DNA of 64,000 nucleotides, from NCBI GenBank assembly GCA_965230225.1, contig CBDDKM010000003.1:62001-126000 (forward strand), given 5' to 3'. The notes under the pieces are model-generated. The model made no database searches and had not been told where the DNA came from. It worked only from the letters and a program-made list of their open reading frames with translations. A program made the position numbers and the translations under genes. The stretch comes from CALSMU01 sp965230225. GTDB taxonomy: Bacteria; Bacteroidota; Bacteroidia; Flavobacteriales_D; Parvicellaceae. Positions 53,934-62,840 of the stretch are shown piece after piece (within the stretch, counting starts at the first letter, position 1; every line of letters begins with the position of its first letter).

Positions 53934-54975
53934 AAGGTTTGAAAATCTTAAAATAGATTTTCGACATTATTTTCCTGTTCTTTTTTAGTTTGTTGGGCAG
54001 TATAGTGTCATAAATACCTTTGTAAAGTAGCCAGAGTTTGGAGTAGAGGATGTCTGGAAGAACTTTGATTTTTGGCCATAATTTAAATCCTTTTAATCTT
54101 CTTTCGTATCCAGCTTCAATTCCAGTGTTACCAACAATTGAGTCGGCTAATTCAATTTGTTTTTTGGTAAGCTTTTTCTTCCAGCCATAGATGTAATCGG
54201 CACTAATTGGTTTGAATAAGCTACTGTGGTATTTCATTACTTCCTCTTTCGTGTAAACTTCCAATACCTTGTCTTTTACCCTATAGTAATGAATCATTCC
54301 CTCATCATATTCAATTCCTAGAAAAGAGCATATTTTGGTTACTTCTTCTTTTGGAGCCTGAACTATGTCTTCATACCTAACGAAGTAATAACGATCCATT
54401 TTATCCTCCATTAACTTCTTGATCTTAAGGTAGGAGTATTTCCAGCGGTAACAAACCAGAGAGAGATGGTTTCCTTCAAAATCTACCTTTTGCATGGATA
54501 GAAAATGGTCCCTATAATCCCTTGTTAAGTGAATGATTTTTGCCTCGGGAAAGAGGTGAAGTAGCGTTTTAAAGTTTCTGATGTTATAGGAGTAACCAGG
54601 GTTTTTATCACCAATAACCACAATTTTTTTCTTGTCAAAAAAAGAGGTGGTATTTAAATAAAGAAGTTTGATTAAACGAACGAAGTTAGCCTGACCTCCA
54701 AGGTTGAGTATATCCTTTTTTAATTGTTTCTTATCCACTATCCAGGAGTCCATTTTTGGTTGTAGGAAAAGGTCGTTGAAGAACTCAATTAGGAGTTGAT
54801 CGTTCCACTTGTTTACATTTTTGTACTTGAGGTACATGAAAACAATAACCTTACTTTCCAGGGGGATGGAAACTTCAGGATGCGCATCAAAAATAGTGCG
54901 TAGCATGGTTGTCCCCGACCTTGGTCGGCCAATGATAAAGAATACCGGAAGGCTGTCTAGCTCATTTGTGTTCAT
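53926..54975 (-). CDS. PAPS-dependent sulfotransferase
   Basis: 349 residues. The 5'-phosphosulfate loop is GRPRSGTT (16-23); the 3'-phosphate-binding segment is HLTRDYRDHFLSMQ, and YYFVRYEDIVQAPKEEV follows. It transfers sulfate from PAPS to a carbohydrate or other acceptor. It follows thiH on the same strand with a 27-base gap and no visible terminator, so read-through from the thiamine operon is possible. It converges on the glycan/acyl operon, which offers a possible substrate. Confidence 0.87.
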   Translation of the reverse strand: MNTNELDSLPVFFIIGRPRSGTTMLRTIFDAHPEVSIPLESKVIVFMYLKYKNVNKWNDQLLIEFFNDLFLQPKMDSWIVDKKQLKKDILNLGGQANFVRLIKLLYLNTTSFFDKKKIVVIGDKNPGYSYNIRNFKTLLHLFPEAKIIHLTRDYRDHFLSMQKVDFEGNHLSLVCYRWKYSYLKIKKLMEDKMDRYYFVRYEDIVQAPKEEVTKICSFLGIEYDEGMIHYYRVKDKVLEVYTKEEVMKYHSSLFKPISADYIYGWKKKLTKKQIELADSIVGNTGIEAGYERRLKGFKLWPKIKVLPDILYSKLWLLYKGIYDTILPNKLKKNRKIMSKIYFKIFKPSS

Positions 54976-55002
54976 CCAACCATGAAGATAGCAAATAATC
55001 TG

Positions 55003-56109
55003 CTATTGCAACATGTGATCCCAATCCTTAAAAACAGGCTCATAACCCTGATTTTTAATGGCGTCTATAAACTCATTCGTGGATCTTTTATCGTTAATTT
55101 CAAATTGCTCCAAATTCACTTGCGGGTTTGCATATCCACCAGGATCAGTTTTGGCTTCGGCGCTAATACTGGTTATTCCAAGTTTGATGATGTTTTCACG
55201 GAACTTAGCAGATTCTCTGGTAGACATGGATAATTCCACTTCTTCATTGAATAATCGGTAAGCGCAGATGAGCTGAACCAGCTGGCGGTCAGTCATGATG
55301 CTTTTAAGTTCGATGCCTCCGGCACATGGGCGCAATCTTGGAAAAGAAACCGAGTACTTGCTTTGCCAATAAGTCTTCTCCAGATAATCTAAGTGTGCTG
55401 CACAAAAGAAAGAATCTGTTCTCCAGTCTTCCAGACCAAATAGTACCCCTAATCCCATTTTAAATATTCCAGCTTTCCCCAGTCGGTCATGTGTTGCTAA
55501 TCGATAATCAAAGTTAGATTTACGTCCTTTCGGATGATGCTTTTTGTAGTCCTCTTTGTGATAGGTTTCCTGATATACCAATACCGTGTTAACACCATCT
55601 TCAATCAACTCTCTATACTCTTCCTCCTCTAGTGGTTGAACTTCAATTGATATGCTTGAGAAGTAGGGCTTAATTAGCTTAACTGCGTTTTTGAAGTATT
55701 CCAGGCCTACTGTTTTATTAGCTTCTCCCGTTACTAATAATACATGCTCATATCCTAGTGCTTTAATCACTTTTACTTCTTCCAGAATTTCTTCGTCAGA
55801 AAGTGTTTTTCTAGGGATTTTAACATCTAAACTAAACCCGCAGTAGGTACAAATGTTCTGGCATTCATTACTTAAGTACAGTGGTATGTACAGTTGAATG
55901 GTCTTACCAAATCTTTTTTGAGTGATGTGATGACTTTTTTGTGCCATCCGTTCTAAAAAAGGTTCAGCTGCCGGAGAGATCAAAGCTTTGAAATCTTCCA
56001 GGTTTAATTTGTCTTTAGATAAAGCTTGTTCAACATCGTTCGTGGTTTTGGAATATATGCTTTCCTTAACCTGATCCCAATTGTATGTGTCAAAAATGTC
56101 TTTGTACAT
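55003..56109 (-). CDS. thiH: 2-iminoacetate synthase ThiH
   Basis: Radical SAM enzyme cleaving tyrosine to dehydroglycine for the thiazole ring. The iron-sulfur motif is CQNICTYC (Cx3Cx2C). Start 56109 (MYKDIFDTYNWD) aligns with the family N-terminus and falls just after the preceding gene; an ATG at 56133 would overlap that gene by 16 bases. 368 residues, the normal length. Last thi gene of the operon. Confidence 0.95.
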   Translation of the reverse strand: MYKDIFDTYNWDQVKESIYSKTTNDVEQALSKDKLNLEDFKALISPAAEPFLERMAQKSHHITQKRFGKTIQLYIPLYLSNECQNICTYCGFSLDVKIPRKTLSDEEILEEVKVIKALGYEHVLLVTGEANKTVGLEYFKNAVKLIKPYFSSISIEVQPLEEEEYRELIEDGVNTVLVYQETYHKEDYKKHHPKGRKSNFDYRLATHDRLGKAGIFKMGLGVLFGLEDWRTDSFFCAAHLDYLEKTYWQSKYSVSFPRLRPCAGGIELKSIMTDRQLVQLICAYRLFNEEVELSMSTRESAKFRENIIKLGITSISAEAKTDPGGYANPQVNLEQFEINDKRSTNEFIDAIKNQGYEPVFKDWDHMLQ

Positions 56110-56117
56110 TACTGTGT

Positions 56118-56621
56118 TTATTCTGCTGTCCATCGATAATATCGATCGTTCATGCAGTATTCGTTGTCAAAAAATTCTTTAATAAAATCGAGTTTTGAGG
56201 CGTCAAGAATTTTAACGGAAGCCTCATTGTCGGCAAAGGAAAAAGCGGTAATCGATTTCACTTTTAGTTCCTCGATACAAAAGTTAATTAAGCCGTTGGC
56301 AATTTCTTTTCCAAAGCCTTTGTTCCAGTAAGCCTCTCTGATTCGGTAGCCAATTTCATTTTCAGACCCTATAACAGCACAAGTGCCAATAAACTCATTA
56401 GTTTCTGGATGGGCAAGTGCCCAAATGTGTTTGGTGTTTTGATTGTCTGAATAGCTACCAATAATTTGGCTAAGATCCTCTTCATCTTCTTCCAATGAGC
56501 GAATTTTACCACTGGTGTATTGCATTACATTGGGGTTGCTGTGTAAGTCATGAAACAACTCAATGTCTTTTGGTTCTAATTCTCGAACCACCATTCTTGC
56601 TGTGGTAAATATTACTGCCAT
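56118..56621 (-). CDS. GNAT acetyltransferase (RimJ/RimL type) inside the thi operon
   Basis: 167 residues. RimL-like features: RMVVRELEPKDIELFHDLHS, the acetyl-CoA segment EAYWNKGFGKEIANGLINF and DNEASVKILDASKL. The substrate is unknown and no thiamine role is established for this family. Its start overlaps the SpoU methylase gene by ten bases. Confidence 0.87.
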   Translation of the reverse strand: MAVIFTTARMVVRELEPKDIELFHDLHSNPNVMQYTSGKIRSLEEDEEDLSQIIGSYSDNQNTKHIWALAHPETNEFIGTCAVIGSENEIGYRIREAYWNKGFGKEIANGLINFCIEELKVKSITAFSFADNEASVKILDASKLDFIKEFFDNEYCMNDRYYRWTAE

Positions 56622-57106
56622 GAAAACTTAGATTGATGAATGTCTCTTTCTGTGTTAATGCCTCTGCGAGCTTCTGCCATTGCAATAGATGCTGATACTG
56701 CTACGTTCAAACTTCCCACCTTCCCAAATTGAGGAATGGTAAGTACCTGATCACATGCTTCCAGTACTTTGTTGGGTAGGCCTATTGCTTCATTACCAAC
56801 CATGATGTTGCACATTTCGGGGAACTCAAATCCCATTAAATTCTGTGCATTTTCATGAATCTCAATGGCTAGAGTAGGGTATGAATATTGGTTTTTCCAC
56901 TCCACAAATTCTTCTAGATTTTTTAAGGTAATTACCTTGCCTTGCTCATCCAGTTGTCGGGTGTAGGTGTGTACTCCTCCCTTGAATTTCCATTTGTCTT
57001 CATCTCCAATTATTACAAGGAAATTACCCCCAAATGCTTTGTGGGAACGTGCTATCATTCCAATGTTTTTGGAGCTTCTAATGCGATATAGGATGCTGTT
57101 AAACAC
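56612..57106 (-). CDS. SpoU-family RNA 2'-O-methyltransferase inside the thi operon
   Basis: 164 residues, the whole SPOUT domain: motif 1 SSKNIGMIARSHKAFG, motif 2 NIMVGNEAIGLP and motif 3 IPQFGKVGSLNVAVSASI. It probably methylates tRNA or rRNA ribose (TrmH/TrmL-like). Its ATG shares one base with the thiG stop, so the link to the thi operon is translational as well as transcriptional. Confidence 0.9.
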   Translation of the reverse strand: MFNSILYRIRSSKNIGMIARSHKAFGGNFLVIIGDEDKWKFKGGVHTYTRQLDEQGKVITLKNLEEFVEWKNQYSYPTLAIEIHENAQNLMGFEFPEMCNIMVGNEAIGLPNKVLEACDQVLTIPQFGKVGSLNVAVSASIAMAEARRGINTERDIHQSKFSWQ

Positions 57107-57873
57107 TAATCTAAAAAGCTGGTTAAAGGACTGCTGGCAGCTGCCATTGAAGATTGTCGCCCTAATTTTGCTTCGTAAGCCATTCTACCTGCTTCTACCC
57201 CAAGTTTAAATGCTTTAGCCATTTCTACCGGATTATCAGATACTGCAATGGCTGTGTTTACCAATACTGCATCAGCACCCATTTCCATAGCGTGTGCGGC
57301 ATGAGAAGGTGCTCCTAGTCCTGCATCTACCACAACAGGTACATTGGATTGTTCAATAATGATTTCCAGAAAATCAGTGGTTCTAATCCCTTTATTACTT
57401 CCAATTACAGATCCTAGTGGCATAACAGCTGCAGTTCCTACTTCTTCTAGTCGTTTGCATAGCACAGGATCGGCATGGATGTAAGGCAATACTATGAATC
57501 CTTTTTTGACCAATTCTTCCGCCGCCATTAAAGTTTCAATAGGATCAGGAAGTAAATATTTTGGATCTGGATGGATTTCAAGTTTCAACCAGTTAGTCTC
57601 CAGCGCTTCTCTGGCAAGTTCGGCTGCAAATACAGCTTCTTTTGCTGTTCTCACTCCTGAGGTGTTGGGCAATAAATTAAACTGATCGTGATTCAGGTGC
57701 TCAAGAATGTCATCCGAATCATCGTTAATGTCCACTCTTTTAAGTGCTACAGTAACCAATTCTGATCCCGAGGCCAATAAGGCTTCCTCCATCAATTGAG
57801 ATGAGCTGAATTTACCGGTTCCGGTAAATAGTCTTGAATTAAAAGTTTTATCTGCAATGGTTAATTGTTCCAT
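57106..57873 (-). CDS. thiG: Thiazole synthase ThiG
   Basis: 255 residues, TIM-barrel enzyme joining deoxyxylulose phosphate, dehydroglycine and ThiS-thiocarboxylate. The Schiff-base Lys is in VTVALKRVDIND; other motifs are LPNTSGVRTA, GAPSHAAHAMEMGADAVLVN and NTAIAVSDNP. Two bases separate it from thiE. Confidence 0.96.
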   Translation of the reverse strand: MEQLTIADKTFNSRLFTGTGKFSSSQLMEEALLASGSELVTVALKRVDINDDSDDILEHLNHDQFNLLPNTSGVRTAKEAVFAAELAREALETNWLKLEIHPDPKYLLPDPIETLMAAEELVKKGFIVLPYIHADPVLCKRLEEVGTAAVMPLGSVIGSNKGIRTTDFLEIIIEQSNVPVVVDAGLGAPSHAAHAMEMGADAVLVNTAIAVSDNPVEMAKAFKLGVEAGRMAYEAKLGRQSSMAAASSPLTSFLD

Positions 57874-57875
57874 AA

Positions 57876-58511
57876 TTATCTGTGATTGTTCAGGAGTAGT
57901 TGTTTTAAATTGTTGATTAGGTCAGTTTTGTTTTCGGATTGAGTAATTAAACCGGAAATGGCTATTCCATGAACTCCGGTGTTCATAATGTTAGCCACGT
58001 CAGAAACTTCTATCCCTCCAATAGCAACAACTGGGATGTTGATTTCACTAGCTCCCATTTGTTTAATGATGTTGAGGTACCCATCGAGGCCCAAAATCGG
58101 GCTTAGGTTTTTCTTGGTGTTGGTAAAACGGAAAGGCCCCAAACCAATGTAGTCCACACCTTCTTTGTTAAGGTGAATAATGTCTTCAAATGTATTAGCT
58201 GTACCACCAATGATATATCCTTCTCCCAATAACTTTCTTGCTTCTGATGGGGCCATGTCATTTTTTCCCAAATGAACTCCATCGGCATTTATCTCTTTAG
58301 CAAGTAGAACATTGTCGTTGATGATAAATTTTGCATTGTATCGCTGGCAAATCTCTTTGCATTTCAGGGCTTCGGAACGAAAATCATCCAATGTGGTATT
58401 TTTCATTCTTAATTGAACCCAGTTGCCTCCTGCCTTACATACCTGTTCTGTTAGTTCAGAGTGTGACCAGTTGTCATGGTTCTGAGTGATATATTGTAGT
58501 TTATCAATCAT
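57876..58511 (-). CDS. thiE: Thiamine-phosphate synthase ThiE
   Basis: 211 residues. NDNVLLAKEINADGVHLGKND binds the pyrimidine diphosphate, GLGPFRFTNTKK the thiazole phosphate, and VAIGGI the phosphate. It couples HMP-PP and thiazole phosphate. Its ATG shares one base with the stop of the small membrane protein gene. Confidence 0.95.
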   Translation of the reverse strand: MIDKLQYITQNHDNWSHSELTEQVCKAGGNWVQLRMKNTTLDDFRSEALKCKEICQRYNAKFIINDNVLLAKEINADGVHLGKNDMAPSEARKLLGEGYIIGGTANTFEDIIHLNKEGVDYIGLGPFRFTNTKKNLSPILGLDGYLNIIKQMGASEINIPVVAIGGIEVSDVANIMNTGVHGIAISGLITQSENKTDLINNLKQLLLNNHR

Positions 58512-58915
58512 TATTCAAAGTCTACATCATCCAGTAGTTGCGTTTCTTTTTGAATTGGTTTTAAATAAAAAGTAAGTCCAAAGGCTACAAACTGCAGTAT
58601 TGATCCAATGGCTAATGGAAGCCACCAAAAGGGCCAGTGCTGAACAATAAAAAGTATACCTGCTCCAAATGCAAGGAAGCCAACGATCTGCAATATTCTA
58701 CAAGTCATGATGGCATTAATAGGGTTAATTACATCGATGTCTTGCTGTTTTGCTTTGGATCGAATCCAAATGATCAGGGCAATGAATCCGATAAATAGAT
58801 AAACGAAATTATCGCTTACTACATGGTATTTAACCAGTACTATGTTCAGGGAGTACATGGTCATGGCAAATGCCGAAAGAAAATTCGATATGTGATATAA
58901 TGTAATCGCTTTCAT
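58511..58915 (-). CDS. Small four-helix membrane protein in the thi operon, unknown function
   Basis: 134 residues with four hydrophobic helices (~8-28, ~36-52, ~70-92, ~96-117) and charged ends. No family recognised. It shares one base with the thiD stop on one side and the thiE start on the other, so it is translationally locked between two thiamine genes. A role in precursor or thiamine movement is possible but is inference only; its size is below that of known thiamine permeases. Confidence 0.7.
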   Translation of the reverse strand: MKAITLYHISNFLSAFAMTMYSLNIVLVKYHVVSDNFVYLFIGFIALIIWIRSKAKQQDIDVINPINAIMTCRILQIVGFLAFGAGILFIVQHWPFWWLPLAIGSILQFVAFGLTFYLKPIQKETQLLDDVDFE

Positions 58916-59652
58916 TACCTGTGGTGATACCCTAGTAAACCATCATTGCTTTCAAGAACTCTGGAAATGTATTGCTTACTCTTAAGGCATGCCTTATGAA
59001 GAGAAAACCCTAAACTTAAATTGGCTGTTAGAGCGCTCGAAAAGATGCACCCACTGCCATGCTTTTCTGTTGCATTAGTTGTTTTGGGAGCCAGTGGTTT
59101 AATAATTCCCTGATCAAACAAATAATCCTTGCCGGGCGAAGAACTATTGTGTCCACCCTTTAAATAAACTTTGGTATATTTTGCTAACTCTTCTGCTCCC
59201 TTAAGCGCATCTTCTTTTCCTGAGAGTATTTTTACCTCATTCCAATTTGGAGTAATTAAAAATACTCTGGACAATACCTTCCGTAGGGATGATAGATCAT
59301 GCTTAAAATCAAAGCTGGAACTAGTGCTCAATACAGGGTCCCAAATTATTTTGGACTGTGTCAGGTTAGCTAATTCGGTGAGTTCAATTAAAAACTCAAA
59401 ATCTTTAATTAGCCCCACCTTTATCCAAACAAAATGGTGCTGTTTTAGCAAGGTGTTTAGTTGATCCAAAATCACCCCCCTTTCAACCCAATTGGGCGAA
59501 ATGAATTCACTTTCATTTTGAATGGTGTTGGCGGTACAGACCGCAAATCCCTGACACTTGTGTTGTTCAAAGGTTTTGATGTCTGCTAAAACTCCAGCAC
59601 CTCCACTTGGGTCAAATCCCGCAATAGATAGTATTTTTGGCCTTTTTCTCAA
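58915..59652 (-). CDS. thiD: Hydroxymethylpyrimidine (phosphate) kinase ThiD
   Basis: 245 residues, ribokinase-like PfkB fold. GFDPSGGAGVLADIKTFE and CTANTIQNE bind the pyrimidine; the catalytic glycine-rich motif is KHGSGCIFSSALTANL. It makes HMP-PP for ThiE. The protein is somewhat shorter than typical ThiD (~265), and the central region is more divergent, but the ends are clear. Confidence 0.92.
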   Translation of the reverse strand: MRKRPKILSIAGFDPSGGAGVLADIKTFEQHKCQGFAVCTANTIQNESEFISPNWVERGVILDQLNTLLKQHHFVWIKVGLIKDFEFLIELTELANLTQSKIIWDPVLSTSSSFDFKHDLSSLRKVLSRVFLITPNWNEVKILSGKEDALKGAEELAKYTKVYLKGGHNSSSPGKDYLFDQGIIKPLAPKTTNATEKHGSGCIFSSALTANLSLGFSLHKACLKSKQYISRVLESNDGLLGYHHR

Positions 59653-61545
59653 CTATTTAGCCAGTTTTTCCGGTTCCAGATATACATCTCCACCTTTGTC
59701 TATGAACTCCTCAGTTTTAGCTTCCATACCTTGTTGTAAAGCTTCTTCGTCAGTTAGTCCATTTTCTTTGGCATAATCTCTAACCTCCTGAGTAATTTTC
59801 ATGGAGCAGAAATGAGGTCCGCACATGGAGCAAAAGTGAGCCACTTTAGCGTTGTCAGAAGGCAATGTTTCATCGTGATAAGCTCTGGCTGTATCCGGGT
59901 CCAAAGACAAGTTAAATTGATCATCCCATCTAAACTCGAATCGAGCTTTACTCATGGCATTGTCACGAATTTGTGCTCCAGGGAATCCTTTAGCCAAATC
60001 TGCAGCATGAGCAGCAATTTTATAAGTGATAACCCCTTCTTTTACATCGTCTCTATTAGGCAGTCCTAAATGTTCTTTAGGTGTTACGTAGCACAGCATA
60101 GCTGTTCCATACCATCCAATTTGAGCTGCACCAATGGCAGAGGTAATGTGATCGTATCCAGGGGCAATGTCTTGTGTTAATGGCCCGAGTGTATAGAAAG
60201 GAGCTTCGAAACAATCTTTTAGTTCAAGATCCATGTTTTCTTTAATCATGTGCATCGGAACATGTCCAGGTCCTTCAATCATTACCTGTACATCGTGTTT
60301 CCAGGCAATTTTGGTTAGCTCACCCAGTGTCTTAAGTTCTCCTAATTGAGCAGCATCGTTGGCGTCAGCAATGGATCCAGGTCTTAATCCGTCTCCCAGA
60401 GAGAAACCAACATCGTACGCTTTCATGATTTCACAGATTTCTTCAAAGTGGGTGTAAAGGAAGTTTTCCTTGTGATGAGCCAGGCACCATTTTGCCATAA
60501 TAGATCCTCCACGAGAAACAATTCCAGTTAGTCTTTTAGCAGTAAGAGGTACATATCTTAATAATACTCCAGCATGAATTGTGAAGTAGTCTACTCCTTG
60601 CTCAGCTTGCTCAATTAAGGTATCTCTAAATAATTCCCAGGTTAGGTCCTCTGCTTTTCCATTTACTTTTTCCAATGCCTGGTAAATCGGTACAGTTCCA
60701 ATCGGAACAGGAGAATTTCTGATGATCCATTCTCTAGTTTCGTGGATGTTATCACCAGTGCTTAGATCCATTACGGTATCTGCTCCCCATCTGGTGGCCC
60801 ATACCATTTTTTCAACTTCCTCTTCGATGGATGAAGTAATGGCAGAGTTACCAATATTGGCGTTGATCTTCACCAAAAAGTTTCTTCCAATAATCATTGG
60901 TTCACTTTCCGGGTGGTTAATATTGTTTGGTAGTACAGCTCTTCCACTTGCAATTTCAGAACGAACAAATTCTGGAGTAATAACCTCCGGAATGTTGGCG
61001 CCAAAACTTTGACCTGGATGCTGATCGATTTTTCCTTTGTACTCTTGTAAACGTTGATTTTCTCTAATGGCAACGTATTCCATTTCAGGAGTGATTATTC
61101 CTTTTTTTGCATAGTGCATTTGAGTTACATTAGCTCCGGGTTTAGCCTTTAACGGGTTGCTAAGGTATTCAAATCTTAAGTGCTTTAAATTGCTGTTTTC
61201 TAACCTTTCTTTTCCGTATTCCGAAGTAATGGAGTCTAATTGTTCTACATCTCCTCTATTCATGATCCATTCCTTTCTTATGGCAGGAATACCTTTTCGA
61301 ACATCAATGTCGATGTTTGGGTCGGTATACGGTCCTGATGTATCATACACCGTTACAGGTGGGTTAAACTCTTTGGTGAATTCACCTTCGGAGAACATCG
61401 CCTTACTTTCTGTAAGGGTTATTTCTCGCATGGCTACTCGAATGTCCTTATGGATTTCCCCGGCAACATAAATTTTTTCTGAAGCTGGGAATCCTTCTCT
61501 GGTAATTTGAGATTTCTCTGATGGTATTGTGTCTGTTCTTGGCAT
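59653..61545 (-). CDS. thiC: Phosphomethylpyrimidine synthase ThiC
   Basis: 630 residues, full length. Non-canonical radical SAM enzyme turning aminoimidazole ribotide into HMP-P. The [4Fe-4S] ligands are Cys572, Cys575 and Cys580 (CSMCGPHFC). Other hallmarks are TVYDTSGPYTDP, HYAKKGIITPEMEY and DGLRPGSIADANDAAQ. Second gene of the operon, 13 bases after thiS; the next gene follows directly. Confidence 0.97.
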   Translation of the reverse strand: MPRTDTIPSEKSQITREGFPASEKIYVAGEIHKDIRVAMREITLTESKAMFSEGEFTKEFNPPVTVYDTSGPYTDPNIDIDVRKGIPAIRKEWIMNRGDVEQLDSITSEYGKERLENSNLKHLRFEYLSNPLKAKPGANVTQMHYAKKGIITPEMEYVAIRENQRLQEYKGKIDQHPGQSFGANIPEVITPEFVRSEIASGRAVLPNNINHPESEPMIIGRNFLVKINANIGNSAITSSIEEEVEKMVWATRWGADTVMDLSTGDNIHETREWIIRNSPVPIGTVPIYQALEKVNGKAEDLTWELFRDTLIEQAEQGVDYFTIHAGVLLRYVPLTAKRLTGIVSRGGSIMAKWCLAHHKENFLYTHFEEICEIMKAYDVGFSLGDGLRPGSIADANDAAQLGELKTLGELTKIAWKHDVQVMIEGPGHVPMHMIKENMDLELKDCFEAPFYTLGPLTQDIAPGYDHITSAIGAAQIGWYGTAMLCYVTPKEHLGLPNRDDVKEGVITYKIAAHAADLAKGFPGAQIRDNAMSKARFEFRWDDQFNLSLDPDTARAYHDETLPSDNAKVAHFCSMCGPHFCSMKITQEVRDYAKENGLTDEEALQQGMEAKTEEFIDKGGDVYLEPEKLAK

Positions 61546-61558
61546 AATCGTAAAGAGT

Positions 61559-61762
61559 TTATCCGCCTTGAGTAGCGGTGATTACAGTAATTTTATCGTT
61601 ATTTTTTAGTGCGGTGCTTGACCATTGTTCTCTCGGAACAACTTCGTAATTGAGTGCTACGGCAATTCCTTTTTTTTCGTCTAGATCGTTGTTGGAAAGC
61701 AATTCCAAAAGTGTGTTGCTCTCCTCAATATCCATTAACTTTTCATTCAACGTAATGTTCAT
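61559..61762 (-). CDS. thiS: Sulfur carrier protein ThiS
   Basis: 67 residues, ubiquitin-like fold ending in the required Gly-Gly (ITATQGG), which is thiocarboxylated to donate sulfur to the thiazole. First gene after the TPP riboswitch. No thiF adenylyltransferase gene is in this window, so activation must come from elsewhere. Confidence 0.94.
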   Translation of the reverse strand: MNITLNEKLMDIEESNTLLELLSNNDLDEKKGIAVALNYEVVPREQWSSTALKNNDKITVITATQGG

Positions 61763-61818
61763 GAGTTTCTAATAAATTATAATACACTTATGGGATGAAT
61801 ACGAACAGGAATCTGTTC

Positions 61819-61898
61819 CACTTTTCCTTCCGCCAGCATAACCTGGATCAAGTAATGAGAGTGATTCTCAGTCCAATTAAATGGACACCCCTAAAGTG
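61819..61898 (-). promoter_or_regulatory. TPP riboswitch (THI element) upstream of thiS
   Basis: On the minus strand the RNA reads AGGGGTGTCC, then GGACTGAGAATCAC (the CTGAGA core), then TTGATCCAGGTTATGCTGGC and GGAAGGAA. P1 is ACTTT paired with AAAGT. This is the thiamine pyrophosphate aptamer. A following hairpin GAACAG-ATTC-CTGTTC (about 61803-61818) may form part of the expression platform; it lacks a long T run, so control of translation or a weaker terminator is more likely. Confidence 0.93.
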
Positions 61899-61990
61899 TA
61901 GGGTAAAATTAGGAAAGAATTACAGAGTAATTACATTGTTAAGTCAAATGTTTTGAACATTTTCTTAATTTCGGGACTTTAAAACAATAA

Positions 61991-62770
61991 ATGGATATGT
62001 CAACAGCAATAGATCAGGGAACTGTAGAAATGAAGGTGGATGAAAAGGGAATTGCCACCATCGAATTTTTTCACCCACTTAGTAACTCCCTTCCAGGGAA
62101 GGTATTAGCGAAGTTAGCGGATACCATTACTGAAGCAGGGCAAAATGATGATGTGAAAGTGATTATTCTGAAATCTGCTGGAGATAGAGCTTTCTGTGCA
62201 GGAGCTAGTTTCGATGAATTAATTTCTATTAATGATTTAGAGACTGGAAAGAAGTTCTTTTCTGGATTTGCTAATGTAATTAATGCAGCAAGAACTTGCC
62301 CGAAGTTAATTATTGGTAGAGTACAAGGAAAAGCTGTTGGAGGTGGAGTAGGAATGGCTAGTGCGGTTGATTTCTGTTACGCTACAAAATTTGCTTCTGT
62401 TAAGTTAAGCGAATTGGCAGTAGGTATTGGTCCATTTGTAGTTGGACCAGCTGTAGAAAGAAAGGTGGGGACATCAGCAATGAGTATGATGGCAATTAAT
62501 GCTACCGAATGGTATAGTGCAGAGTGGGCAAGAGAAAAAGGGCTTTATGCCGAAATTTTCGAAAATGCCATTAACATGGATGAGGCCATTGATGTATTAG
62601 CAAATAAATTAGCCGATTCTAACCCAGAAGCAATGGGATTACTTAAAAAAGTATTTTGGGAAGGAACAGAGCATTGGAGTGAGCTATTATCGGAAAGAGC
62701 AGCCATGAGTGGAAAACTTGTATTGTCTGACTTTACCAGAAACGCAATCAATGCATTTAAGAAAAAATAA
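61991..62770 (+). CDS. Enoyl-CoA hydratase/isomerase family protein
   Basis: 259 residues, crotonase fold. The oxyanion-hole segments are AFCAGASFDEL and GKAVGGGVGMASAVDFCYA. The catalytic Glu pair of true hydratases is only partly evident, so hydratase, isomerase or hydrolase activity cannot be told apart. A second ATG two codons in is possible. It has its own terminator; a near-consensus -7 box TAATTTCG lies upstream. Divergent from the thi operon. Confidence 0.88.
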   Translation: MDMSTAIDQGTVEMKVDEKGIATIEFFHPLSNSLPGKVLAKLADTITEAGQNDDVKVIILKSAGDRAFCAGASFDELISINDLETGKKFFSGFANVINAARTCPKLIIGRVQGKAVGGGVGMASAVDFCYATKFASVKLSELAVGIGPFVVGPAVERKVGTSAMSMMAINATEWYSAEWAREKGLYAEIFENAINMDEAIDVLANKLADSNPEAMGLLKKVFWEGTEHWSELLSERAAMSGKLVLSDFTRNAINAFKKK

Positions 62771-62795
62771 GACGAATAAATCTCAATAAATTGAA

Positions 62796-62828
62796 CCCCA
62801 ATTTCATTTTTTGAGATTGGGGTTTTTT
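62796..62828 (+). terminator. Terminator after the enoyl-CoA hydratase gene
   Basis: CCCCAATTTC / GAGATTGGGG (one G-U pair) with a T-rich loop and a following run of six T. Confidence 0.85.
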
Positions 62829-62840
62829 AATTAAAGAAAG

